61,833 nt of DNA from a virus (IMGVR_UViG_3300032086_000660:1-61833), one strand, 5' to 3'; positions 34,019-43,545 are shown, counted from the first letter of the stretch. Made by a program: numbers and translations. The notes: generated by a model not told the origin, from the sequence alone.

Positions 34019-36562
34019 TTATAGTCTTGTACCTCCAATACGTTTTTTGCTTGAAGGAGTAAATGATGTTCTTTTTTCTACTTTATTTTTAGATGCACGA
34101 CCTATTGTCGGGATTGCTGATGACTTATCAAAGTACACCTCTGGGTCTTCAAAGTAAAACAATTCTTGTCTACCATTAGATGAAGCCCCCGCAATACCAT
34201 ATACGAGAAAGTAACCCTTATCTTGTGCAGCAATAGTCATCTGCTTTGTTTGATGTATACCTTGAGAACCAGAATCAAAGTAATTAGTCTGTATAAACCC
34301 AGCCAAAGGGTTTTTAGCGTTTGTGCTGTTTACAGTGCTTGTCTGACCAGTATAGTTTGTGTGCCATCTACCTTGATGATATCCACCATAGTGGGGACGT
34401 GCAAACATAAACGGATAGCTGTACGAGCCAGTTTTCGGTGATTTAAGCTTTGCAGAAATGCGAACTGTTGTAGCTGCTGGTACATATATCTTTTCACCAA
34501 ACCATAGGTAGCTGCTTTCTGTACCAACTACCACCCAATCGTTTCCTAAATCGTTGTTTTGATATCTCCATTGAGAACCCCACGCTTGAGCAGTTAAGTC
34601 GTACTCAAAGTTATGCTCGTAGGACTGCTGGAACATATACTTTCCAGTGGTTCTGTGATATTGACCTCTACCGTCATCACCACCGTACACACTATAATCG
34701 TTAGCCCATACCTCTCCAGCTTTTCCAGTAAAGACATCTTTAACCCATCTGTTTTTAAAGTACGAATCTAACCAGTTTATCTCACCGCTACCCACACCGT
34801 TGTAAGGTATATCTGCTCTAAATCCGTCACAATACCAACGCTCATAAACAGCACCATTACCTTGATAGTAAGCGTAAAAGAATCTTTGCTCGTGGTTTAG
34901 CAGTATATGATGTCTTACCTTATTAGAACCTTCTCTGTTGTGATGCCATAATGTTCCGTAATCATCACTTCTTGTGTAGTAGTTGTATGCCCACTCACAG
35001 TGAGGCTCGTATCCAGCATCATTGTAAAAGGTAGTGTAATTAGAACGGGTAGCATAGTTATTATACCACTTTAAGTTGTGTTGTGACGACCAGTTCCAAT
35101 AGTTGTAGCTACCAATATTGTATACACAGTTGTTTCTTACCACAAGCCCGTGAGGATGTCGTGTAGTAAGACCAGTGTACGATGTCTTGTAGTTACAGTT
35201 ATCTATTACAATTCCTTGAACCTTAGATTGAAACTGATTACGATTATCAGAACTTCCGTCTTCGTATGCGCTATTGTATCCAGCAAACATTACACCTCTG
35301 TAGTAGGTGCTTTTTGTGTTACCGCCCCATTGTGTAAACCTCAAATTCTTCAAAGAGATATGGCGTGTTCTACAATTGCTGTAGTCAGTCCAATACTCAA
35401 TGTACATAAAAGGACGTGTGTTGCTGTTATTGTCAACACCCTTAACAGTAAAGTGTCTTGTGAGAATGTTTACCAACGAACCTTTGAAATGCTTGTGCCT
35501 TACTTGGTCGTCAAGCGTAAGAGTATTACCAGACTTAGCTGTGACGTTGTACTCAGTATCGTAGTCCCAGTTCGTGTCATTGTTGTTAGCATCAATAATA
35601 ATAGTGTCCCCTACAGATATATCACTTGCGTTTCCTACTGTAATTTGATTACTACTATCTACAGTTGTTACAGCAGTAGTCAGTGTGGTTGCACATCGTT
35701 CTATTCTGTCACCCGACTCGTGTTCTTTTTCAGCACCAGTCTGATACAGAGTCTGACCTACATTAGCAGATGCGAAACTAACACTCATAGTGAGCTTGTG
35801 AGACTTGTAATCAATCTCGTTTACAGTAGCCACCTTTCTGCTTGAGCCAGTACCGCAGATTAGCTTATATCCTTTTCTAAAAACCTTTGCGTTTTCTACA
35901 TAAACAGTGCTTCCAGAAACCTTAGTAATGTCTGATTTAGGGGCTACGAACTGTCTAATGTAAATTCTGTTGTTTGTAGTATCTACATCGTGTATCCAAA
36001 AACCCTCATCACCAGTAACACGATTGTCTTGATTCCCATCTCTAAATATAGCTATCCAATCTTCTGCTGCAAAGTTTGACGCACTTGAAACGGTAATGTA
36101 TGCATCGTCAATATTAACTTTTGCTGTTGTAGTTATATTCAGTCTTTTATAGTCTGCCTCAAGCTTCATAGAAGCAAAGCGTTCATTTTCTACCCAGATG
36201 CCGTGCTGGTCATCGTTAGTACCTCTAACCTCAAGTAACATATTGTTACCGCTTGAAGAGAACAACCCAGCTGTTGCTGAATTACCTTTAGTAAACCAAG
36301 CACCGCCACTTACATTCCAAGCAGCAGTGTTGTAACCACGAACTGTAATACGACCATTAAGTCTAAACTTTCCGTTTGTTTCAAACTTTAAGTGCCCATA
36401 CACTTGTATGTCTCCATACCCGTTAGTAGGTCGCAAGTCTGAGTTTACAACAACCTCGTGACCACGATTGATAGTAAACGTGTCTCCATCGCTTGGTGCT
36501 GTTCCGCCCCAAGTTGATGCAGAGCTAAAATTACCGCTTTGTGTTGATGATAATGCAGCCAT
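34019..36562 (-). CDS. Beta-helix tailspike-like protein with G8-like N-terminus
   Basis: An 847-aa protein. It starts with SSASTWGGTAPSDGDTFTINRGHEVVVNSD and GDIQVYGHLKFETNG, a pattern very like G8 domains and the first coils of pectin-lyase-like beta-helices. The middle is rich in Asn, Tyr and His (YEPHCEWAYNYYTRSDDYGTLWHHN), typical of stacked right-handed beta-helix rungs. No catalytic triad could be assigned, so both a polysaccharide-degrading spike and a binding spike remain possible. It lies between two fibre genes and abuts each by 1-4 bases. Confidence 0.62.
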   Translation of the reverse strand: MAALSSTQSGNFSSASTWGGTAPSDGDTFTINRGHEVVVNSDLRPTNGYGDIQVYGHLKFETNGKFRLNGRITVRGYNTAAWNVSGGAWFTKGNSATAGLFSSSGNNMLLEVRGTNDDQHGIWVENERFASMKLEADYKRLNITTTAKVNIDDAYITVSSASNFAAEDWIAIFRDGNQDNRVTGDEGFWIHDVDTTNNRIYIRQFVAPKSDITKVSGSTVYVENAKVFRKGYKLICGTGSSRKVATVNEIDYKSHKLTMSVSFASANVGQTLYQTGAEKEHESGDRIERCATTLTTAVTTVDSSNQITVGNASDISVGDTIIIDANNNDTNWDYDTEYNVTAKSGNTLTLDDQVRHKHFKGSLVNILTRHFTVKGVDNNSNTRPFMYIEYWTDYSNCRTRHISLKNLRFTQWGGNTKSTYYRGVMFAGYNSAYEDGSSDNRNQFQSKVQGIVIDNCNYKTSYTGLTTRHPHGLVVRNNCVYNIGSYNYWNWSSQHNLKWYNNYATRSNYTTFYNDAGYEPHCEWAYNYYTRSDDYGTLWHHNREGSNKVRHHILLNHEQRFFYAYYQGNGAVYERWYCDGFRADIPYNGVGSGEINWLDSYFKNRWVKDVFTGKAGEVWANDYSVYGGDDGRGQYHRTTGKYMFQQSYEHNFEYDLTAQAWGSQWRYQNNDLGNDWVVVGTESSYLWFGEKIYVPAATTVRISAKLKSPKTGSYSYPFMFARPHYGGYHQGRWHTNYTGQTSTVNSTNAKNPLAGFIQTNYFDSGSQGIHQTKQMTIAAQDKGYFLVYGIAGASSNGRQELFYFEDPEVYFDKSSAIPTIGRASKNKVEKRTSFTPSSKKRIGGTRL

Positions 36563-36741
36563 TAGTCTGTAGGTAGTTCGTTAATCTGCTCGTAAACGCT
36601 TGTATCAATGGCTACTTCAAAACTTACATTAGAAGAATTGTCGTCTGTTGCATTATCGTTTACAGATACATCTATGGAAGATATATCAGAAGAAACAGTA
36701 ATCTCTCCAGTTACCTTATCGTAGTTTACGCTTAATATCAT
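36562..36741 (-). CDS. Small beta-rich acidic virion protein
   Basis: A 59-aa protein (MILSVNYDKVTGEITVSSDISS...) starting at ATG 36741. An upstream in-frame codon at 36798 would place the promoter and terminator inside the gene and is rejected. Strand-like, Ser/Asn/Asp-rich content fits a small appendage subunit. Its stop overlaps the spike gene start by one base. Confidence 0.55.
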   Translation of the reverse strand: MILSVNYDKVTGEITVSSDISSIDVSVNDNATDDNSSNVSFEVAIDTSVYEQINELPTD

Positions 36742-36760
36742 TGATATACATTTTGTTCCA

Positions 36761-36768
36761 CAAAGATA
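36761..36768 (-). promoter_or_regulatory. TATCTTTG promoter for the spike/fibre genes
   Basis: A perfect TAnnTTTG element on the - strand. Its T and A are shared with the T-run of the 36768-36803 terminator. The ATG at 36741 is 20 bases away. Confidence 0.65.
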
Positions 36769-36803
36769 AAAAAAAGAGGGGTGCAGTCTGAACCACACCC
36801 CTC
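36768..36803 (-). terminator. Intrinsic terminator after the 742-aa fibre gene
   Basis: A perfect 8-bp stem (GAGGGGTG with CACCCCTC), a 12-base loop and eight T on the - strand, fused to a promoter. Confidence 0.82.
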
Positions 36804-36824
36804 GTATATTAGTCTAAGTCTGTA

Positions 36825-39053
36825 TTAGTCAATCTTAGTAACCAAGATGATAATATCATTTGCAGCTGGAGCAGTGTTAAAGTCCACTGTTACCGTACTT
36901 GCATCTGTTCTAACAACTTGAGCGTATACAGTCTCATAGCTTGATGCATCGTACATCTGAACCATTACGTCACGAGTACCGAGACCGTGAGATACTGCAA
37001 TGCTTGTAGCAGAGCCATCACCAATCGTTCCTTTGTAAGAACGAGCAGCTAAACCAGCTGGTGTTACAGCTCTCGTAGAGTCTGTACCAGCGAGTGCCTC
37101 AGCAGCAGTTGCAAGTTCAACGATACCCTTGTTAGATGCAGAAGCAGTTTCACCGCTTACGGTAAACACACCACTCGATACAGATACATCAATACCGTCA
37201 CCAGCAGCTACTCTTGCACGACCAATTGCAGAAGCTGTTGCAGTATCTACTACGAAGTCTAACTCGTTGTTAGCGTCATCGTATGTAACAGTGATACCAG
37301 TCTCTGTGTTACCAGTAACCATCTCACCAACGTAGTCTTGTACAGTTTCTTTAGAAAGCTGAGTGTTGGTGTTTGTAGCACTAATAGTAGTACCAGAGAT
37401 AGTAAGGTTTGAGCCGATGTCCAACCATTTGAATGCACCAGCAGAATCATCCCAGAATGCGATGCGGTCATCGTTAGGGTCTGCAAGAGACTCAAGACCT
37501 AAGTGGCTAAGAGATACAGCATCTGCGGCAACCGAGATACCAGTACCAGCACCTACATGAAGAGTCTTAGAGAATGCACCGCTTGAAGCAGTACCACCGC
37601 CAGTCAAACCATTACCAGCCGTTACAGTTACAGCGGTAATATCACCAGAGTTGTTTGAGTATTCAGAAGAGATTGGAATGTTGTAGTAAGTAGAACCATC
37701 ATTCGTAAACTCCCATCTGTCGTTTGTCTCGTTCCAACGGAACAATACGTTTGTAGAGTTACCACGCTCAACTTCAAGACCAGCGTTTTCTGTAGGTGTT
37801 GCTGCTGCGTTGCTGTTCAACAACAAGATATTGTCATTGAATGTAACAGTCTCTGAAGTGGTAGTAAACGAACCACCATCAATTTGCAGTGTACCACGAA
37901 TTACAACCGTAGTATCGTCATCAGCATCACCAATGTATACTGTATCTGCACTTGTAAACTGAGCCAATCTTGATTTCAAGTTAGCTACACTTACATCTGT
38001 ATCGGTGTTTGTAGTTTTAGCAGTCCAAGAGAACGAGCCGTCACCGTCTGAAGTCAACACTTGACCAGAAGAACCATTGCTACCTACGTTAAGCTCAGAA
38101 GCTCCTACAGCGTTTGCAGCAATCTCTGAAGAGCCAACTGCGTTAGCATCAATCTGAGCAGCTCCTACGCTATTCAGTGTAGCAAGAGTACCAAGACCTA
38201 AGTTTGTACGAGCTGTTGAAGCATCACTTGCGCCAGTACCACCATTTGCAATAGCAAGGTCAGCACCACTCCAGTCAGCGTTGCTAATAGCAAGTGTACC
38301 GCCAAGAGTTAAGCTACCGCTTGATGTTACACTTCCAGTAAGAGTAAGACCGTTCTTAGTACCAGTACCGCTTACACTTGTTACTGTACCAGTAGTGGTA
38401 GAGAAGTTAGCGTCGTTGTTGAAGATACTCAATGGAATCTCACTCGCAGCTTTACGCTTCTGAGATGATGCGTCCAATACAACAAACTCATCTGTAGCAA
38501 CCATCGCTTGAGTCATATCTGTCAATTCAGATAGGTCTACATTGATAGAGATAGTTCCAGATGTAGTAATAGGGTTAGTACCGCCTATGTCAATTAGGTT
38601 ACCAGCAGAAAGCTGTACAGACGTTACCGTACCAGTGTTTGTTGTGTATCCAAGACCAGTTACCCAGTCGTATACATCGTTACCAGTTACAAGCGTAGTA
38701 GCACCGTTGGTTACACCAGCAGTTTTAGCTTGTACCGTGTCAGATACAATTTCGATTGTTGTGCTGTCTACGTTTACGTTTAGTGTAACAGCTCCAGATG
38801 TACCACCACCAGTAAGACCACTTCCAGCAGTTACCGCTGTGATGTCACCAGTTGTAGTAGATAGAGTCTGCCACGAGCTACCGTTGTAGAACTTAATCGC
38901 ATCAATATCTGAGCGATAAATCATACGACCCTCGAAGTTACCACTCGTAGGGTCAGCAGTTACAACTTGAAAGCGTGAGTCGATTAACTGACCTTGATTG
39001 AGGTCAATGTTACCGTCTACGTTTAAGTTACTTAAAAATTTTACTTCAGCCAT
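36825..39053 (-). CDS. Tail fibre protein
   Basis: A 742-aa fibre. The N-terminus (MAEVKFLSNLNVDGNIDLNQGQ) resembles that of the S74 fibre and is probably a shared docking segment. The shaft contains a module (NGLTLTGSV..SGSLTLGGTLAISNADWSG...GGTGA) almost identical to one in the 1346-aa fibre. The C-terminus ends in a beta tip (AVSHGLGTRDVMVQMYD...IIILVTKID). No S74 domain is present. It may be a second receptor-binding protein or the base of a branched fibre. Confidence 0.7.
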   Translation of the reverse strand: MAEVKFLSNLNVDGNIDLNQGQLIDSRFQVVTADPTSGNFEGRMIYRSDIDAIKFYNGSSWQTLSTTTGDITAVTAGSGLTGGGTSGAVTLNVNVDSTTIEIVSDTVQAKTAGVTNGATTLVTGNDVYDWVTGLGYTTNTGTVTSVQLSAGNLIDIGGTNPITTSGTISINVDLSELTDMTQAMVATDEFVVLDASSQKRKAASEIPLSIFNNDANFSTTTGTVTSVSGTGTKNGLTLTGSVTSSGSLTLGGTLAISNADWSGADLAIANGGTGASDASTARTNLGLGTLATLNSVGAAQIDANAVGSSEIAANAVGASELNVGSNGSSGQVLTSDGDGSFSWTAKTTNTDTDVSVANLKSRLAQFTSADTVYIGDADDDTTVVIRGTLQIDGGSFTTTSETVTFNDNILLLNSNAAATPTENAGLEVERGNSTNVLFRWNETNDRWEFTNDGSTYYNIPISSEYSNNSGDITAVTVTAGNGLTGGGTASSGAFSKTLHVGAGTGISVAADAVSLSHLGLESLADPNDDRIAFWDDSAGAFKWLDIGSNLTISGTTISATNTNTQLSKETVQDYVGEMVTGNTETGITVTYDDANNELDFVVDTATASAIGRARVAAGDGIDVSVSSGVFTVSGETASASNKGIVELATAAEALAGTDSTRAVTPAGLAARSYKGTIGDGSATSIAVSHGLGTRDVMVQMYDASSYETVYAQVVRTDASTVTVDFNTAPAANDIIILVTKID

Positions 39054-39054
39054 A

Positions 39055-39375
39055 TTAGTTCATATACGCCTTCCCACTCGTAGGGGCAGACAAGGTTATT
39101 GTTAAAGAATTATTATCTGTATACGACACAGCTCCATACAAAACTGTATCTGCACTATCTACGACAGTAACGGCTGGTTTCTTGCCGAGATTGTGTGTTA
39201 CACTCCAAGTATCAGAAACAGAGTTCTGATTGTGGGTATAGTGAGAGTCCTTAGTAGAAATCACACCAGCAATCGCTACATTGATTTCTGGTTGACTAAT
39301 CTTAGCTGTGGTTACCTTAGTGGTAACTCCTCCAATCTTTACAGAGTCTCCGCTATTTACTTCTATATTACTCAC
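39055..39375 (-). CDS. Fibre-tip/appendage protein
   Basis: A 106-aa beta protein. SDTWSVTHNLGKKPAVTVVDS and a C-terminal TITLSAPTSGKAYMN match a small tip fold that recurs at phage fibre C-termini; the 742-aa fibre ends with a related HGLG motif. It overlaps the 119-aa gene by 8 bases. Confidence 0.58.
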   Translation of the reverse strand: MSNIEVNSGDSVKIGGVTTKVTTAKISQPEINVAIAGVISTKDSHYTHNQNSVSDTWSVTHNLGKKPAVTVVDSADTVLYGAVSYTDNNSLTITLSAPTSGKAYMN

Positions 39376-39727
39376 TTACGTCTTCGTTGATTTTAAAGAT
39401 TCCGTATACCCAAGTTTTTACCGTGCCACTATTTGTAGACTGCAAGTCATACACATAGAGACCGCCAGATACAGCAGCCATAGTAGCAGCAGTTGCTGTA
39501 ACTGTAAGCTCACCATCTGAGTTTCCAGAGTAAGTGAAGCTTGAATCTCCAATAATATCAGAAGAAGAGGTGTCTGTTTCTTTGACATCCATCTTCCAAG
39601 TATAGCTCGTTAGGTCAATGGCATCACCATCGTCATCAGTAAAGGTGAACTCCAACTTGAACGTGTCTCCTCTGCGACAAGTAATATCTACTCTCGTAGC
39701 TGTATCTAAGTTAATCTGTGTTGCCAT
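39368..39727 (-). CDS. Ig-like/BppU-type N-terminal domain protein
   Basis: A 119-aa beta protein. VDITCRRGDTFKLEFTFTDDDGDAIDLTSYTWKMDV resembles the N-terminal fold of BppU-type baseplate or tail linker proteins. A second strand set is GGLYVYDLQSTNSGTVKTWVYGIFKI. It is probably a small linker in the fibre apparatus. It shares one base with the 71-aa gene. Confidence 0.55.
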   Translation of the reverse strand: MATQINLDTATRVDITCRRGDTFKLEFTFTDDDGDAIDLTSYTWKMDVKETDTSSSDIIGDSSFTYSGNSDGELTVTATAATMAAVSGGLYVYDLQSTNSGTVKTWVYGIFKINEDVSE

Positions 39728-39942
39728 TATTCTAAATCTTCTACCCAGTCATCTGAGTTGTCATACATATATTTTTGAGCTTCGTCCTTACCAATAAAAT
39801 ACTGAGTATGAGTATCAGTAAGTGGAGTTCCAGAAGCCAGTTGCACAATGTGCATATCACCGTCTAAGTTAGACTTAGTTGCACCAGTGTAGTCCGCTGT
39901 AGTTCTTGAGTCATATTGACTCTGTGTCATTAGTACATACAT
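39727..39942 (-). CDS. Small appendage protein
   Basis: A 71-aa protein (MYVLMTQSQYDSRTTADYTGA...DDWVEDLE) with no recognised domain. It is coupled at both ends by one-base stop/start overlaps between the LamG protein and the linker gene, so it is probably part of the tail appendage. Confidence 0.55.
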   Translation of the reverse strand: MYVLMTQSQYDSRTTADYTGATKSNLDGDMHIVQLASGTPLTDTHTQYFIGKDEAQKYMYDNSDDWVEDLE

Positions 39943-40760
39943 TAGCTAAATGTTCCTCCGTTGTTAGTTGTTGTGTATATACCGCTACTGTCTGTAACAT
40001 CGGTATCAAGCTCCCACTCTGTAATGAGGTTTGAAGTTACACCCACATCAGAAGCGTTTAACGGTCTTCCAGAGTTGTAAATAGATGTAACATCTGAAGA
40101 GCTTAATACAGAGCTGTACAGCTTTATTTCGTTTATAGCTCCACCAAGAACACCAGCAGAAGGACTGGCGTTACCAACATTCTCTCCGATTCCTAAAAAT
40201 TCTGGGTTAAAGTTGGTTCTACTTGCTTCTGCTATATTGTAACCTCCAGAAACATTTAACTCTGTTGCATTCCAGTATGCTTTAATTCCATTGCTTCCAG
40301 AAGAAGCATCGTAGGTAAATGTGATATTGACAAAGCCATCATCATTTACATTACCTCTTTGACTTGCTATCCATCCATTTGTAGGGCTGGTGATTCCAGT
40401 AATAGTATCGTTACTGTCATCGTGAAGAGCATAGTATCTTTCGTGGTTTGAACCACCAAATCTTTGTCGAAAGTATATTCTGTTGCTATTAGCCGTATAA
40501 AATATAGTCCAGTTGTTGTTGGTATTCGACTCAGAAGCCGATAAACAGAATATCTGCTGATTCTTTTTTGAGGTAGAATCAATTCTAATCCAGAACGAAA
40601 TACTTAGGTCTTGTGTAGCAACATCTGTCCATATAAAAGGTGTTGAGTCTGTACCGTTTATATAGTCATTGACGCCATCGCCCACCCACCAGTTTTGGTC
40701 AACGGGATACACAGCGTCTACATACGCTTGTTTAGCTATTGATAAACCTAATCCTTGCAT
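39942..40760 (-). CDS. LamG/concanavalin-like virion protein, copy 2
   Basis: A 272-aa beta-sandwich protein. Landmarks are DLSISFWIRIDSTSKKNQQIF, YYALHDDSNDTITGI, GWIASQRGNVNDDGFVNITFTYDAS and AINEIKLYSSVLSSSDVTSIYNSG. All have counterparts in the 302-aa protein at 29067-29975. The pair may give two glycan specificities. Gene ends are coupled to both neighbours. Confidence 0.64.
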   Translation of the reverse strand: MQGLGLSIAKQAYVDAVYPVDQNWWVGDGVNDYINGTDSTPFIWTDVATQDLSISFWIRIDSTSKKNQQIFCLSASESNTNNNWTIFYTANSNRIYFRQRFGGSNHERYYALHDDSNDTITGITSPTNGWIASQRGNVNDDGFVNITFTYDASSGSNGIKAYWNATELNVSGGYNIAEASRTNFNPEFLGIGENVGNASPSAGVLGGAINEIKLYSSVLSSSDVTSIYNSGRPLNASDVGVTSNLITEWELDTDVTDSSGIYTTTNNGGTFS

Positions 40761-41035
40761 TATCTGTCTTGTGCTTCTCTGTATGCTAAAATTTTACCAG
40801 AGCTTACTGTGATGCTGCTAAACTTACCGTAGATAGTCAATCCTTTAGGAATTGTTACTGACGATAAGTTGTCTCCACCAACAGCAGATGTTACACTAAT
40901 GCTTGCATCTTCAAGAGCACTGATAGCCATATACGAGTGAGCATTGATTGTCCCAGTCGTAACATAATCGAAACCAGACTGACCAAAGGCTTGAAGGTTT
41001 GCATTATAGTTGTGAACTAATTTGTTTGCTGCCAT
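40760..41035 (-). CDS. Small beta-rich head or appendage protein
   Basis: A 91-aa protein (MAANKLVHNYNANLQAFGQSGF... TIPKGLTIYGKFSSITVSSGKILAYRE). The repeated strand pattern suggests a trimeric decoration or fibre-base domain. It is the first gene after the portal and has its own TACCTTTG promoter. Function is not established. Confidence 0.5.
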   Translation of the reverse strand: MAANKLVHNYNANLQAFGQSGFDYVTTGTINAHSYMAISALEDASISVTSAVGGDNLSSVTIPKGLTIYGKFSSITVSSGKILAYREAQDR

Positions 41036-41049
41036 TTTGTTATTTTTTA

Positions 41050-41057
41050 CAAAGGTA
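41050..41057 (-). promoter_or_regulatory. TACCTTTG promoter for the appendage operon
   Basis: A TAnnTTTG match on the - strand 15 bases before the ATG at 41035. It should drive the closely coupled genes down to 36825. Confidence 0.6.
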
Positions 41058-41072
41058 CTAATTTACTGGTTA

Positions 41073-43511
41073 TCAAGACTTTAGCAAGTCCATCAACCCG
41101 TCTTCTTCTTCTTTCAATTCTTCTCTCTTGCCTTGTCGCTGAGATATTAGTTTTGACTGCTCAACGGCTTGCTTTTTTACACGCTCGTCTTTAGCCTTCT
41201 CTTTATCTCCTTCGAGCTTCTGTCTGAACTGCATATCAGACAGCTTTTCCGCTTGAGTGCTTTGCAGTTTCATTTGCTCCATCTGTCCTTTCAGCTGATA
41301 CTCCATTTGAAGCAACTGAGCGTTAGCTTGAGCTTGTGCTTGAATCTCTGCAATCTTAGCTTGTGCTTGCGCTTGAATCTCTTGCATCTTTCCTTGCGAT
41401 GTTGCCATTGCGGTCTGCTGATTAGCTTGCGCTTGCATCTGAGAGTTTTGCTGAGCAATCTGTTGCATCATCTTCATACGCTTCTTGCGTCTTACGATAA
41501 GCAGTCTCTCAGCTTGGTCGATATCTCGTAGCTGACGAATTGCGATTGCGTCTTCGAGGTCTATTTCTTTTTGACCCAGAGCTACTTGAATGTTTTGCTC
41601 CAAGTAAGCCTTCTCTGTTTCATCCATCTCAGTCTGAACCTTGACACCGAAGTTGTACATCGGAAGGTTAGAGAATGATTGTAGGATAGCCATAGTCTTT
41701 TCTCCGATAGCCTTTTCGTACACTTGGAACAGAACTGACTTAGGAGGAATAATCTGTAGACACTTTACGATGTCTTCGCAAATCTTACTGTACAAGTAGA
41801 TTGATGCGTTTGTGATATCGTAGATAGCGTTGTTACCAGCAGCCATAGCTTGCTGACGAACACCAACCAACTGCTCTCCTTTTGGAGAAGTGCCGTCCAT
41901 CACCTCGTTTATACCAGTGGTATCACGAATGAGGCGAAGATTATGGTTATAAATAGCGATAAGCTCGTTAATGTTACGAATGCTATTGTCCAAAGAACGG
42001 ACGGGTGGATTTTGAAAACCACCTTCTGGGTTCTTGCTTCTATAGTAGAATACACCAGTTTGCTCATAGATGTCTTGTATATCAAGGGGCTGTAGTTCAC
42101 CGCCCTTACCAAGCTGAACGTTTTCAAGACCCTCGATGTCTACAATGAGACCGTCTGGTTTTGCCTTAGCGATAGCTTGCTGTAGTTTCAAATGAGATAG
42201 CTGCAACTGGTCTGCGAAACCGATTACCGAGCCTACAAGAGACTTAGGCATCATTCTACGCAAGTTTGTTGCGACTACTGAGTACGACAGTTTAGCTTTC
42301 GTTAGGTCGTGTACGTTTTTAGGTACGTTTGCTTTTTGACCATATCCGAACATATAGTCACATCCAACAACGTAGCTACCACCGTACACAGTGGCTATAG
42401 ACATATTCACTGGTTTTCTATCGTACACAGATTCCTTTGGCGGGGTGTACTCAAGTCCTTTGTAGTAGAAGCCCACGTTACCGTGCTTAGATTGCTTCTC
42501 CTCAAAGTGAATGTCGTCAACAGAGATGAACTCAAAGTCCATAACTTCAACAATGAACTCATCGTATCCGTAGGTTGTACGGTCAAGAGTCTCATCGTAG
42601 TATTTGTAGCTTAGTTTATCTGCTCTGTTTTGGTATTTGTTTTTAACCTTCTGAGCTATCTTTTGGAATTGCTCTTCTGTAAACTCTGAACCAGCGAGAC
42701 GTTTAAGCTCCGAGATGCTAATCTTTTTAACGTGCCCAGCATAGATGAGGTCTGAGAACGTTGGGTCTTCTGTGTAGCTGTGGAAGAAGAACGCTGGGTC
42801 AATATACTCTTCAGTAATTCCATAGTTGGGGTCGTTGTTTCTCTTAACAACCGCCATACCACAAGTAACCAAATCGTTTACAGCTCTACGGTACACACGC
42901 TGGTCAAAGTCGTTCCACTCAAGAGTTAGGGATGTACCTAACTGAGCTGCAACCTCAGCATCTGTTTTTACGGTAGAGTCAATAAATATTTCTGCTTCTT
43001 CTTTTGTCTCTGGCACAGACTCTAAATCGTCTTCGATAGGAACACCAGCTGCTTTTGCTTGAGCAAGTAGCTCTCGGTTCTCTACGTTGAACATCATCTT
43101 AGCCTTCTTCTCGTCTTTCTCTGTGCGAGACAGCGGGTCAATAGCCACTACATTAGGGTAAGGCTTTCTCGATAGAATGTTGTTTACAACAATCTTTACG
43201 AACTTAGGAACGATTGGAACTGGAGACCAGTCCAAGTTAAGTAGCGTTCCATCGCCAGAGTTAGGGTCAAGTGAGTTAAGGATTTGTTTGTAGATAGAAG
43301 TATCTTGAGTACCGTTGGCGTAATCACGGTTAGTCTCAAAGTCTTTCATTCTTCTACGGAAAAGACTTCTCTCATCATCAGCGTTACCCCACTGTTTTTC
43401 AATGGCTTTAGCATACTTCAGACCATACGCCTTGCTGGTCTTTTGTTTATGAGGTGAGAATGGGTCTGGGAAATTACCGTACTTCCCTTTGTCGTTGTCG
43501 TTACTGTACAT
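41073..43511 (-). CDS. Portal protein
   Basis: An 812-aa protein. The N-terminal part contains LLNLDWSPVPIVPKFVKIVVNNILSRKPYP and IDPLSRTEKDEKKAK. The middle contains LKLQQAIAKAKPDGLIVDIEG and IYNHNLRLIRDTTGINEVMDG, a helical stem pattern usual in portals. Residues about 690-790 are Gln/Ala-rich coiled coil. Size and position directly downstream of the large terminase match crAss-like portals. It forms the dodecameric DNA gate. It has its own TATATTTGC promoter. Confidence 0.8.
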   Translation of the reverse strand: MYSNDNDKGKYGNFPDPFSPHKQKTSKAYGLKYAKAIEKQWGNADDERSLFRRRMKDFETNRDYANGTQDTSIYKQILNSLDPNSGDGTLLNLDWSPVPIVPKFVKIVVNNILSRKPYPNVVAIDPLSRTEKDEKKAKMMFNVENRELLAQAKAAGVPIEDDLESVPETKEEAEIFIDSTVKTDAEVAAQLGTSLTLEWNDFDQRVYRRAVNDLVTCGMAVVKRNNDPNYGITEEYIDPAFFFHSYTEDPTFSDLIYAGHVKKISISELKRLAGSEFTEEQFQKIAQKVKNKYQNRADKLSYKYYDETLDRTTYGYDEFIVEVMDFEFISVDDIHFEEKQSKHGNVGFYYKGLEYTPPKESVYDRKPVNMSIATVYGGSYVVGCDYMFGYGQKANVPKNVHDLTKAKLSYSVVATNLRRMMPKSLVGSVIGFADQLQLSHLKLQQAIAKAKPDGLIVDIEGLENVQLGKGGELQPLDIQDIYEQTGVFYYRSKNPEGGFQNPPVRSLDNSIRNINELIAIYNHNLRLIRDTTGINEVMDGTSPKGEQLVGVRQQAMAAGNNAIYDITNASIYLYSKICEDIVKCLQIIPPKSVLFQVYEKAIGEKTMAILQSFSNLPMYNFGVKVQTEMDETEKAYLEQNIQVALGQKEIDLEDAIAIRQLRDIDQAERLLIVRRKKRMKMMQQIAQQNSQMQAQANQQTAMATSQGKMQEIQAQAQAKIAEIQAQAQANAQLLQMEYQLKGQMEQMKLQSTQAEKLSDMQFRQKLEGDKEKAKDERVKKQAVEQSKLISQRQGKREELKEEEDGLMDLLKS

Positions 43512-43537
43512 ATAGCCTTTCGCAAAATACTTCCTTG

Positions 43538-43545
43538 CAAATATA
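43538..43545 (-). promoter_or_regulatory. TATATTTG promoter for the portal gene
   Basis: A TATATTTGC match on the - strand 26 bases before the ATG at 43511, in the gap after the terminase gene. Confidence 0.6.

Noticed and set aside
35150-35845. 231-codon ORF antisense to the beta-helix spike gene
   Set aside because: It lies fully inside a strongly supported gene on the other strand. Long antisense frames arise easily from this codon use.
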